Origin: JAGXQV01 sp964527565
GTDB lineage: Bacteria; Pseudomonadota; Gammaproteobacteria; Burkholderiales; Sulfuricellaceae
Assembly (NCBI GenBank): GCA_964527565.1
Contig: CAZGOY010000054.1
Span: 1-19,400, forward strand
Reading direction: 5' to 3'
Length of the DNA: 19,400 nucleotides
Positions 7,802 to 15,046 of the stretch are shown one piece after another; positions within the stretch are counted from its first letter, which is position 1, and each line of letters starts with the position of its first letter. Below the pieces are notes generated by a model. It did not search any database. It was given only the letters and a program-made list of their open reading frames with translations, and had not been told where the DNA came from. The translations under genes were made by a program, and so were the position numbers.

Positions 7802-9737
7802 GATGGTTCTCCTCTTTTTTCACTTCGATGACTTCGAAAACTTCCACTGCCTGCGCGCGGCCCTTGACCTTTACCGACTGGTGCTTGCCGGTAACGATTT
7901 TTCCTCCTGCCGCTTCCAGCGTCTGCTGACTGATGGCGATGGCGCAGCCCAGTTCCTTGGTGACCCCCTCCAGGCGCGAGGCGGTGTTGACCGTATCGCC
8001 GATGGCGGTGTACTCCAGGCGCTGGGATGAGCCAATGTTGCCGATCACCGCCTCGCCGCTGTGGATGCCGACGCCGATGTGAAACTCCGGCAGATCGCGC
8101 CCGCCAAAGCGTTGCGCCATCCAGACCTGGAATTCCGCCGCCGCGCGCTGCATGGCCAGTGCCGCGCGCACTGCGCGCAGGGCGTGGTCGGGATGGCGCA
8201 CCGGCGAACCGAATTGCGCCATGATGGCGTCGCCGATGAACTTGTCGATGCTGCCGCCCTCTGCCAGCACTGCCGCGCAGGCACGTTCGAAATAGGTGTT
8301 GAGCATTTCCACGACTTCCTGTGCCGCCAGCTTTTCGCTGATGGTGGTGAAATTGCGGATATCCGAAAACAGGATGGTCACCGGCAGCGATTCCCCGCCC
8401 AGGTTGGGCAGGTGTTTCGACTTGAGCAGGATTTCCACCACCTCGTCGGAGACGTAGCGACCGAAAATCCGCGTGATGCGTGCCCGTTCGCGCTCCTCCG
8501 AAGTCAGGCGCGTGCCATAGACGCCGACATAGGCCACCGCCAGCCCCAATTGCAGGTGCGCCAGCGGCATCAGCCAGTAACGCTCGAAAAGCCAAAAGGA
8601 CAACGCCGCCGCCGCCAGCGACAGGAACAGGCACGCCAGCAAGCCGTGCCACGGCGTCAGGCGGCGGCAGGCCAGCACCGCGAGACCCAGCACCAGCAGG
8701 AAATACCCGCGCCGCACGCCGTCCGGCAGCGCTTCGGTGGATTTGCCGGCCAACAGGGTTTCGGCGATGTTGGCCTGAATCTCCGGCCCGGTCATCAGGC
8801 TGCCGCTGTTGCCGAAAAAGCCGCTGGAATAGGGGGTGGCGTGAAAATCGTTCATGCCCATGTATTCGCCGCCGATAATCACCACCTTGCCCTTGAGCGC
8901 CCGCACCGCGCCGTCCTGCAAGGCGTCCGGGGCCAGCAGGCGCGAAAGGGAAATGCGCGTTACGGTGCCCGGCGGCCCGGCATAGCCGATGCGAACCGGG
9001 GCATCATCGCGCCCTACCGTGCGCCCGCCCAATGACCAGCTTGCGGCTTGCGGGTCGAGATTGCGTGCGCGCACCGCCAGCAGGGCGCCCAGAGTCAGGC
9101 GCGGCAGGGGCTGATCCGCCATTTCCGGCGCCAGATGCAATTGGGGCGCAACGATGAAGTTGCGCACATTGCCGTCGTTGTCGGCGGCGAGGTCGGCCAG
9201 CCCGATACCGGCGGTAAAATCGAAATCGGGAATCGCCAGCAGATAGTCCTGGTGCGGCAACAGAAAACCATCGTATTCCGGCCCGGAACCGGCCAGGCGC
9301 GAGCCCACCATGACCAGCTTGCCGGTGTTGATTTCATTGCGGAAAGGCAAGTCCCAGGTACGGCTCAAATCGCTTTCCGGCAGGGCCATCTTGCGCAGCC
9401 AGCCTTCCGCGCTGACCGCGAACAGGAAATCCAGGCCGATGACGCTGGCCCCGGTCTCGCGCAGCACCGCCGCCGCACGGGCGATGTGCGGCGTCCAGAA
9501 AACCAGCGGGTCTTCGCTGTATTGCAGCAGCGTGGCATCGTCCACCACCACCAGCGCCACGTGCTGCGGCACGTGGCGCACCCCGGCCAGGCGATGCCAC
9601 AGGTCGGAATAGGCGTTTTCCGCCAGATCGCCCCACCCGGCGCGATAGCCGGTTTCCGCCACGGCGGCGGAAAGCAGCGTAATGACCAGCGCCAGCAGCA
9701 AGTTGCGCGACCCCAGGCGTTTAAGCCATTGCGTCAT
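7779..9737 (-). CDS. CHASE2-domain class III adenylate cyclase
   Basis: This is an inner-membrane signal enzyme that makes cAMP from ATP, about 652 residues. One helix at about 13-30 is followed by a periplasmic CHASE2 sensor to about 330 (VALVVVDDATLLQY and GASVIGLDFLF are typical). Three close helices follow at about 345-410, then a cytoplasmic cyclase domain. Numbered from GTG 9740, all catalytic positions are present: metal aspartates D460 (FSDIRNFT) and D504 (FIGDA), adenine-specifying K500 and T578 (EYTAIGDTVN, the Thr typical of class IIIb), and transition-state N585 and R589. So it should be active and ATP-specific. I prefer ATG 9737, with GGGA 7 bases upstream; GTG 9740 is possible. 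It overlaps the FecR-like gene by 23 bases, suggesting they work together. What CHASE2 senses is unknown. Confidence 0.92.
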   Translation of the reverse strand: MTQWLKRLGSRNLLLALVITLLSAAVAETGYRAGWGDLAENAYSDLWHRLAGVRHVPQHVALVVVDDATLLQYSEDPLVFWTPHIARAAAVLRETGASVIGLDFLFAVSAEGWLRKMALPESDLSRTWDLPFRNEINTGKLVMVGSRLAGSGPEYDGFLLPHQDYLLAIPDFDFTAGIGLADLAADNDGNVRNFIVAPQLHLAPEMADQPLPRLTLGALLAVRARNLDPQAASWSLGGRTVGRDDAPVRIGYAGPPGTVTRISLSRLLAPDALQDGAVRALKGKVVIIGGEYMGMNDFHATPYSSGFFGNSGSLMTGPEIQANIAETLLAGKSTEALPDGVRRGYFLLVLGLAVLACRRLTPWHGLLACLFLSLAAAALSFWLFERYWLMPLAHLQLGLAVAYVGVYGTRLTSEERERARITRIFGRYVSDEVVEILLKSKHLPNLGGESLPVTILFSDIRNFTTISEKLAAQEVVEMLNTYFERACAAVLAEGGSIDKFIGDAIMAQFGSPVRHPDHALRAVRAALAMQRAAAEFQVWMAQRFGGRDLPEFHIGVGIHSGEAVIGNIGSSQRLEYTAIGDTVNTASRLEGVTKELGCAIAISQQTLEAAGGKIVTGKHQSVKVKGRAQAVEVFEVIEVKKEENHHGDSQEN

Positions 9738-9777
9738 CACCTTATCCCGATCATTTCATAAAAACGCCGCCTCGCTG

Positions 9778-9854
9778 GTAGGAGGGGGCTTGCCCCCGAG
9801 CTTTTCCGTACGGCAGTGAAAAAGTCAAAACCTCGGGGGCAAGCCCCCTCCCAC
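9778..9854. repeat. REP-type inverted repeat pair (BIME-like)
   Basis: Two 23-base arms (9778-9800 and 9832-9854) are inverted copies of each other with one mismatch, separated by 31 bases. Each arm holds its own GGGGGCTTGCCCCC hairpin. This resembles the REP sequences scattered in intergenic regions of pseudomonads and some betaproteobacteria, usually spread by RAYT transposases. It sits in the 187-base gap between the CHAT gene and the cyclase gene, where it could stabilise or end the CHAT transcript. Confidence 0.85.
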
Positions 9855-9881
9855 AGGGTTGGGTGGCATTCATGAAATATC

Positions 9882-9906
9882 CGGGCTATGCTCGCCTTAT
9901 AGCCCG
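9882..9906 (-). other. Stem-loop after the CHAT gene
   Basis: An 8-base perfect stem, CGGGCTAT with ATAGCCCG, closes a 9-base loop about 19 bases downstream of the CHAT stop codon. No T-run follows on the minus strand, so it is not a good intrinsic terminator. It may act as a 3' mRNA end structure. Confidence 0.4.
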
Positions 9907-9924
9907 TCCGGCGGATTTCCCCCA

Positions 9925-12249
9925 TCAAAGCGCACTGCCGGTGAGATAGAACGCCGCCCAGAAATAGGGGTGGGGGAACTTCTTCTTGGTTTCCAGTTGT
10001 GCTTGGCGCAAGGCGTCGCGCTTGTTGGCCGTTTTCAGGTTGGCGTAGAAATAGGTCATCAATTCGGAGGTCGCCAGATCATCGACTTTCCACAGGCTGG
10101 CCACCACGCTGCTGGCGCCGGCGTACAGGAAGCCGCGCGTGAGGCCGACCACGTCGTCGCCGCTGGCAATCTTGCCGAGGCCGGTTTCACAGGCGCTGAG
10201 CGTCACCAGATTGGCATTGAGACGCAAGCTGTAAAGCTCCCCCACGGTCAAGTTGCCGTCATCGGTGCCGTCCTTGGCCAGCAGCAGGGCGGAGTTGAGC
10301 GGCGTGCCGGATTCGAACTCGCCGTGCGAGGCGATGTGAATGGTGGGGAAATCCATCGCCACCTGCTTGAAAATCGATTCCGAGGCGCGCGCGCGCACCA
10401 GCAGGTTGGCCTTGGTCGCACGGCGGGCAATGTCTTCCGCCTCGATCTGGGCATTGGGCAGGTCCAGGCGCGGGTCGCCCAGGTCGGGGTTGCCGAGCAC
10501 CAGCACAGCATCGTTGCCGCCCTGCGGGCGGGGCTTGAGAAACTTCAGCACGCTGGCGCTGGGCAGCGAACGGGCGGCGTAGCGGTCGATGAAATAGGCC
10601 TTGCCGTCGTGCAGGGCGGAAAACGGCAGGTAATGCAGGATGCCGTGCGGCACGATGAGCAGGTTTTCCTGCGTGATGGCTTTTTCCAGCGGGCGCAGCA
10701 GGCGGTTGTAGAGGGATTGCCCCAGCGCCTGGGCGAGGTCCTCGCGCCTTTCAATGGCGTCGCGGAACTGGCGGATTTCACCTTCCAGACCGGTGTTGTC
10801 CAGCTTGACCGATTGCAGGCCGTCACGGCTGAGGACGAAAGCGTAAAACTCCTTGCCTTGGTAATAATACTGGAGCACCGCCTCGTCGGGCGGGATCAGC
10901 GCCTGCAACTGCTGCAACTGCATCGAGGTGACCGTCACCAGCGAGGCCAGCTCGGGGGCCACGGTTTGCAGCTTTTCGGCGGCGGATTTTTTCACCACCA
11001 GATTGCGCTGCCGCGATTCCGCGCCACTGGCATCCACCGGCACCTGCGCGCGCGCGTCCACGTCGGCGGCGGTGTAGCTGGCCAGCAGCTTGCGCGACTC
11101 TTCCGAGACGGCGGTCGGCGCGGCGAAATCCTGGCGCGCGGCCAACAAATCGACCAGGGCACGCGCCTTGGAACGCTCGATGTATTCCAGCGCCTCGGCC
11201 TGACGCCCGGCACGGTACAGCGCGCTGATGATGCGCCCATAGACTTCCTGCTTGTCGCCGACAAAGCCGATCTTGTTGGCCTCGGTATTGATCGAGGCGC
11301 GCTGGTTTTCGATCACATCAATCGCCTTGGCGTAGTGGGTGATGGCTTCCGCCAGCGCATTTTCTCTTTCAGCGATCTGGCCGCGGTCGGACAGCATCAG
11401 CCAGTAGATTTCCCCGTTTTCCTTGAGCTGCGGCACCTGCATCAACTGGTCGTAGCCGGCCTTGGCTTCCTCCAGCTTGCCCATGCCGAACAGCGCCTTG
11501 TTGAGCATGAAGGCGCGCGGCAGCTCCTGCCACACCCAGTTGCTGCGCCCGGTGAGGAAGGCGCCGCTCACCAGGTCGTCGAGAAAGGCGCGGATGCCGA
11601 AAGCCTTGTCGCCGGTTATGGCGGCATGGGTTTTTTCATAATTGCCCAGCGCCAGATAGACGCGGGCCAGGGCCATGGATTTGGCGGTGGCATAGTCGCT
11701 GTACAGCGGCCAGGCCGTGCTCACCTGTTCGATCTGCTGCGCGGCTTTCTCCCCGTTGATGCGGTCGCCGCTCAGGGTGGAAGCCAGCGAAATCACCGCC
11801 AGGCTGTTGATTTCGATGTCCTTGAAGTCGCTTTTTTCGCGTTTGTACCAGGCCAGCGTCTTGTTGGCCTCGGCGATAGCCTGCGGGTATTGCCCCAGTT
11901 CCAGATAAGCGTCGCCGCGCAGGGTATGCAGCGCCGGGGTGACATCGTCCAGGCCGAACAGGCGGGTGCGCTTGTCGCGCCCCTTGGCGCTTTCTTCCAG
12001 CCTGTCGAGGCAGGGCAGCAGCTTGTTGTAGCGCTTGATCTTGGAATAGGCGAAACACAGCGCATGCCAGTCCGCCGTCTTCATCGGCTCCTTGCCGACA
12101 CCGGCTTCCATACGCTCGGCAAGTTCCTCGTACTTTCCGGCCCCGGCCAGGGCGATCTGCTCGTTGCCGGAAAGAGCCCAGCTCGTGGAGGCCTCGGCCA
12201 GGAACAAGCTCAGGGCCGCCAACAATGACAGAAAACCTTGTTTTCTCAT
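9925..12249 (-). CDS. Secreted TPR-CHAT domain protein (caspase-like fold)
   Basis: This protein has 774 residues. A signal peptide (hydrophobic 6-18, cleavage probably after SWA at 23-25) implies export to the periplasm or beyond. Residues about 30-400 are helical TPR-like repeats, for example YLELGQYPQAIAEANKTL and ARVYLALGNYEKTHAAI, ending in ERSKARALVDLLAAR at 358-372, a segment common just before CHAT domains. The C-terminal CHAT domain, about 480-774, keeps both catalytic residues: H642 in IHIASHG and C687 in LSACETGLG. It closes with the usual HPYFWAAFYLTG. CHAT proteins are separase/caspase-related peptidases; their known bacterial examples are cytoplasmic and cut specific partners. 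The substrate here is unknown. It lies between an outer-membrane barrel gene and the CHASE2 cyclase. GGAG lies 7 bases before the ATG. Confidence 0.92.
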   Translation of the reverse strand: MRKQGFLSLLAALSLFLAEASTSWALSGNEQIALAGAGKYEELAERMEAGVGKEPMKTADWHALCFAYSKIKRYNKLLPCLDRLEESAKGRDKRTRLFGLDDVTPALHTLRGDAYLELGQYPQAIAEANKTLAWYKREKSDFKDIEINSLAVISLASTLSGDRINGEKAAQQIEQVSTAWPLYSDYATAKSMALARVYLALGNYEKTHAAITGDKAFGIRAFLDDLVSGAFLTGRSNWVWQELPRAFMLNKALFGMGKLEEAKAGYDQLMQVPQLKENGEIYWLMLSDRGQIAERENALAEAITHYAKAIDVIENQRASINTEANKIGFVGDKQEVYGRIISALYRAGRQAEALEYIERSKARALVDLLAARQDFAAPTAVSEESRKLLASYTAADVDARAQVPVDASGAESRQRNLVVKKSAAEKLQTVAPELASLVTVTSMQLQQLQALIPPDEAVLQYYYQGKEFYAFVLSRDGLQSVKLDNTGLEGEIRQFRDAIERREDLAQALGQSLYNRLLRPLEKAITQENLLIVPHGILHYLPFSALHDGKAYFIDRYAARSLPSASVLKFLKPRPQGGNDAVLVLGNPDLGDPRLDLPNAQIEAEDIARRATKANLLVRARASESIFKQVAMDFPTIHIASHGEFESGTPLNSALLLAKDGTDDGNLTVGELYSLRLNANLVTLSACETGLGKIASGDDVVGLTRGFLYAGASSVVASLWKVDDLATSELMTYFYANLKTANKRDALRQAQLETKKKFPHPYFWAAFYLTGSAL

Positions 12250-12269
12250 GAGGGTGCTCCAAAAAATGG

Positions 12270-12294
12270 AAAAGCGGGCATCAAGCCCGCTTTT
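12270..12294 (-). terminator. Intrinsic terminator between the barrel and CHAT genes
   Basis: A perfect 10-base stem (AAAAGCGGGC with GCCCGCTTTT) closes a 5-base loop. The GC core followed by TTTT is a standard rho-independent terminator, and its symmetry lets it work on both strands. It lies 29 bases after the barrel gene stop and only 20 bases before the CHAT start, so CHAT expression needs read-through or a promoter squeezed into the gap. Confidence 0.8.
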
Positions 12295-12323
12295 CGCACT
12301 GTGCCCGGGGACACAATCCCGCG

Positions 12324-13538
12324 TCAGAACCAGTAGCCGACGTTGGCGGTGAAGCCTTTGGCCTTGTCGGAGAACAGGTAGGAGAGGCCGGCACGCAGGT
12401 AGCTGCGCGAGCTGTTGGCGCTCTTGTTGGTGCCCAGCGTCACGCCGATTTCGTCGTAACCGTCGATGTAGAGCGCGTCGCCGGTGAAGCGCGTGTCGAT
12501 CAGCGAATATTCGATGGACATGCCCTGGCCGAAGGCGTTGATCGGCTGGGACAGCATGATACCGTTGCGGAAAACGGTGTTCTTGATGCCTGGGTCGTAG
12601 GAATAGTCGCCGGAAGATGCCTTCAGCGTCTGGTAGTAGCCGACCATGTTGCCGATAGCGATGTCGAACTTGTCCATATTGATGACGTAGCTGCTGGTCA
12701 GCGAGCCGGATACGATCTGCGCCAGCGAGGCCAGGTCTTTGGATCCGGTGAGGCCGTAACCGAGCGCCGGGGTCAGCGCCCAGTTGTCGTTCATCGGGAT
12801 GCGGTAGGCCACGCCGGGATTGACGCTATAGACCTTGCCGCCTTCCACCGTGGTGTAGGTGATGGGCGCGCTGATGGTCAGCTGGCGGCGCGGATCGAGA
12901 TCGGAACGGCTGGTATAGGACAGCGGCAGGGTGAGGCTGTCGCTCTGGCGGCCATTGATGTCATAGGAACCGAAGCGCAATCCCAGGCCGATCAGGTTGG
13001 ATACCGAGGCGGTAGTTTGTGCGGCCTTGATGTTGGAGGCGTGCGAGGTGAAGTTGCGGTCGAAGTCGCCGGAGACCATGCCTGCCTGCATGCTGTTGGG
13101 GTTACCGGCAATGGGGTCGACCGGGGAAGTCTCGGCCAGCTTCTTCATGAGCGCGTTAAGCACCGCACCGCCGTCCTTCTTGAAGAAATCCTTGAGCTGC
13201 TCTTGGCTTTGATCGCGGGTCGCGCCGGTAAAGGTTTTGTTGACCAGGCCGATGCTGGGAATGTTCAGGGTCAGCGTGGTGGAGTTGACGGGATAGGCCA
13301 GATTCATGCCCAGGCCGCGGAAATCCAGGCCAATACTCGCAGCGCTGTTGTTCGTGTAGGAAGGCAAGCGGGCGCGCATGGCGTCCAGCTTGATGGAATC
13401 GAAACTGTCCATCGCGGCGCTGAAACCCTGGCTGGTCGTGGCGCCATTGACGGTGGTGGTGACGTTGAACAGGTCGGCGGCCACGGCACTCTGGCACAGG
13501 CCCAGCATGAGAATGGAAAGCGCGGTTTTCTTGAACAT
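12324..13538 (-). CDS. Putative outer-membrane beta-barrel protein
   Basis: I do not recognise the family. The protein has 404 residues with a signal peptide (MFKKTALSILMLGL..., cleavage near A20-A21). The N-terminal part to about 165 is Ser/Thr/Asn-rich with one helical stretch (DQSQEQLKDFFKKDGGAVL, DQSQ to AVL). From about 175 on, alternating polar and aromatic strands follow (for example GLGLRFGSYDI, YSVNPGVAYRIPM, SYLRAGLSYLF). The last residue is Phe in GYWF, the C-terminal aromatic signature used for insertion by the BAM machinery. This supports an outer-membrane barrel of about 230 residues with an N-terminal periplasmic or surface domain. An AGGGAG ribosome site precedes the ATG. It is the first gene of the leftward series and is followed by a strong terminator. 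Confidence 0.75.
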   Translation of the reverse strand: MFKKTALSILMLGLCQSAVAADLFNVTTTVNGATTSQGFSAAMDSFDSIKLDAMRARLPSYTNNSAASIGLDFRGLGMNLAYPVNSTTLTLNIPSIGLVNKTFTGATRDQSQEQLKDFFKKDGGAVLNALMKKLAETSPVDPIAGNPNSMQAGMVSGDFDRNFTSHASNIKAAQTTASVSNLIGLGLRFGSYDINGRQSDSLTLPLSYTSRSDLDPRRQLTISAPITYTTVEGGKVYSVNPGVAYRIPMNDNWALTPALGYGLTGSKDLASLAQIVSGSLTSSYVINMDKFDIAIGNMVGYYQTLKASSGDYSYDPGIKNTVFRNGIMLSQPINAFGQGMSIEYSLIDTRFTGDALYIDGYDEIGVTLGTNKSANSSRSYLRAGLSYLFSDKAKGFTANVGYWF

Positions 13539-13701
13539 GATGATCTCCCTGGAAAGCTATATGTCTATGTCATAAAACAGCATTTGCCGCAACTTGCGCG
13601 CGGCCCTGTCCGATGATAGACCCGGCCTCGCACTCAAGGCAAGGGCGCATCCGCGCATCGCAAGCAATATGATGCGCGAAAAAATTAAAACTGTTGCCAA
13701 T

Positions 13702-13733
13702 TTCCAACAACGATTTCCAACAACGATTTCCAG
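13702..13733. repeat. Short tandem repeat upstream of dusB
   Basis: The 13-base unit TTTCCAACAACGA occurs twice in direct tandem, followed by a partial third copy TTTCCA. It lies upstream of the candidate dusB promoter, where it could be a regulator-binding array or simple slippage. Elsewhere in the 260-base divergent gap (13539-13798) I see only an inverted repeat CGCGCATC/GATGCGCG at 13652-13678 with no T-run. Confidence 0.7.
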
Positions 13734-13738
13734 CACTT

Positions 13739-13766
13739 TTTCCGGGCCGACGTTTGGGATTACAAT
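13739..13766 (+). promoter_or_regulatory. Candidate promoter of the dusB-fis-purH series
   Basis: A TACAAT -10 box (13761-13766, five of six consensus bases) lies 33 bases before the dusB ATG. The best -35 candidate, TTTCCG at 13739-13744 with a 16-base spacer, is weak. The bases just after the -10 box, TAGCCCC, form a GC-rich discriminator like those of promoters under stringent control, such as the E. coli fis operon. The comparison is inference. Confidence 0.4.
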
Positions 13767-13798
13767 TAGCCCCTTTTCGTCAAAACCCTGTCCACTTC

Positions 13799-14812
13799 AT
13801 GCAGATCGGTTCCCACACCTTGAACCGGCTGGTGGTCGCCCCCATGGCGGGCGTCACCGACCGCCCCTTCCGCCAGTTGTGCCGGCGCATGGGGGCGGGG
13901 CTGGCGGTGTCCGAGATGGTGGCATCGAATTCCCTGCTCTACGGCAGCGCCAAAACACAGCGGCGCGCCAATCACCAGGGTGAACCGGGGCCGGTATCGG
14001 TGCAGATCGTCGGAGCCGACCCGCACATGCTGGCGGAAGCGGCACGCTACAATGTCGGCCGGGGCGCGCAGATCATCGACATCAACATGGGTTGCCCGGC
14101 GAAGAAAATCTGCAACGTCATGGCCGGCTCGGCCTTGCTCAAGGACGAAGCCCTGATCGGGCGTATTCTCGAAGCGGTGGTCAAGGCGGTGGAAGTGCCG
14201 GTGACGCTGAAGACCCGCACCGGTTGGGACAGGAACAACAAGAACGTGCTGACGGTGGCGCGCATTGCACAAGCTTCCGGGATCCAGGCGCTGGCCGTGC
14301 ACGGGCGCACGCGCGCCGACGGCTACGCGGGCGAGGCGGAATATGAGACCATAGCCGAGGTCAAGGCCAGTCTGTCCATTCCGGTGATCGCCAACGGCGA
14401 TATCACCAGCCCGCAAAAAGCACGGGAAGTGCTGGAGCTTACCGGCGCGGATGCCGTCATGATCGGCCGCGCCGCGCAGGGACGGCCATGGATATTCCGC
14501 GAAATCGCCCATTATCTGGCGACCGGCGAATTGCTGCCGAAGCCGGGCATTGCGGAAATCCGCGCCCTGCTGATCGCGCATATGCACGATTTATACGAAT
14601 TTTATGGTGAAACGGCAGGGGTCAGGATGGCGCGCAAGCACATTTCCTGGTACACCAGGGGACTGCCGGATTCGGCGGCGTTCCGCCACGCCATGAATCG
14701 GCTGCCCAGCAGCCGCGAGCAACTACAGGCCATAGAATGCCTGTTTGCCGCAACGATGGATAAAAACAACAATCAGAACAACAATGAAGACAGGGAGCGA
14801 TTGGCCGCATGA
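13799..14812 (+). CDS. dusB: tRNA-dihydrouridine synthase DusB
   Basis: DusB is an FMN-dependent enzyme that reduces a uridine in the tRNA D-loop to dihydrouridine, using NADPH. It has 337 residues from ATG 13799. The frame is open upstream to 13694, but the protein only becomes family-like at MQIGSHTLNRLVVAPMAGVTD, so the later start is right. Conserved blocks include APMAGVTDRPFR near the FMN site, NMGCPAKK with the catalytic Cys at position 99, VTLKTRTGW, and IPVIANGDI followed by GADAVMIGRAAQGRPWIF for phosphate binding. The C-terminal helical domain binds tRNA. Its stop overlaps the fis start by 4 bases, the same gene pair as in enterobacteria, where dusB helps fis translation. Confidence 0.96.
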   Translation: MQIGSHTLNRLVVAPMAGVTDRPFRQLCRRMGAGLAVSEMVASNSLLYGSAKTQRRANHQGEPGPVSVQIVGADPHMLAEAARYNVGRGAQIIDINMGCPAKKICNVMAGSALLKDEALIGRILEAVVKAVEVPVTLKTRTGWDRNNKNVLTVARIAQASGIQALAVHGRTRADGYAGEAEYETIAEVKASLSIPVIANGDITSPQKAREVLELTGADAVMIGRAAQGRPWIFREIAHYLATGELLPKPGIAEIRALLIAHMHDLYEFYGETAGVRMARKHISWYTRGLPDSAAFRHAMNRLPSSREQLQAIECLFAATMDKNNNQNNNEDRERLAA

Positions 14813-15045
14813 TGAACGATAACGAACTGGCACTTTGCGTGCGAAAGTCCATGGACGATTACTTTCGCCACCTCGACGGGGAAAAACCCAGCGCGGTTTA
14901 TGACATGGTCATCAGTCATGTGGAAAAGCCTCTGCTGCAATTCATCCTCGACCACGCCCAGGGCAACCAGACACGGGCCGCCGAAATTCTCGGCCTGAAC
15001 CGCAACACCCTGCGCAAGAAACTCAAGACTTACGGACTCCAATAA
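14809..15045 (+). CDS. fis: Nucleoid-associated regulator Fis
   Basis: Fis is a small homodimeric DNA-bending protein that organises the nucleoid and activates rRNA and growth genes. The product has 78 residues, shorter than the 98 of E. coli and in line with the compact betaproteobacterial form. The C-terminal helix-turn-helix at about 53-77 (NQTRAAEILGLNRNTLRKKL) is nearly invariant in the family. The upstream half holds the dimerisation helices (SAVYDMVISHVEKPLLQFIL). ATG 14809 overlaps the dusB stop; ATG 14812, one codon later, is an alternative. An AGGGAG site lies about 11 bases upstream. The gene is followed after a single base by purH, which has no strong ribosome site of its own. Confidence 0.96.
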   Translation: MMNDNELALCVRKSMDDYFRHLDGEKPSAVYDMVISHVEKPLLQFILDHAQGNQTRAAEILGLNRNTLRKKLKTYGLQ

Positions 15046-15046
15046 C

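Noticed and set aside
9859..12228. A 789-codon open frame on the plus strand opposite the CHAT gene
   Set aside because: It is rich in His, Gln, Arg and Gly without any domain or signal, as expected for the antisense frame of a high-GC gene. The minus-strand CHAT protein has clear motifs.
13652..13678. Inverted repeat CGCGCATC/GATGCGCG between the divergent genes
   Set aside because: The A-run follows rather than a T-run, so it is not a terminator for the plus strand, and no known operator pattern fits.
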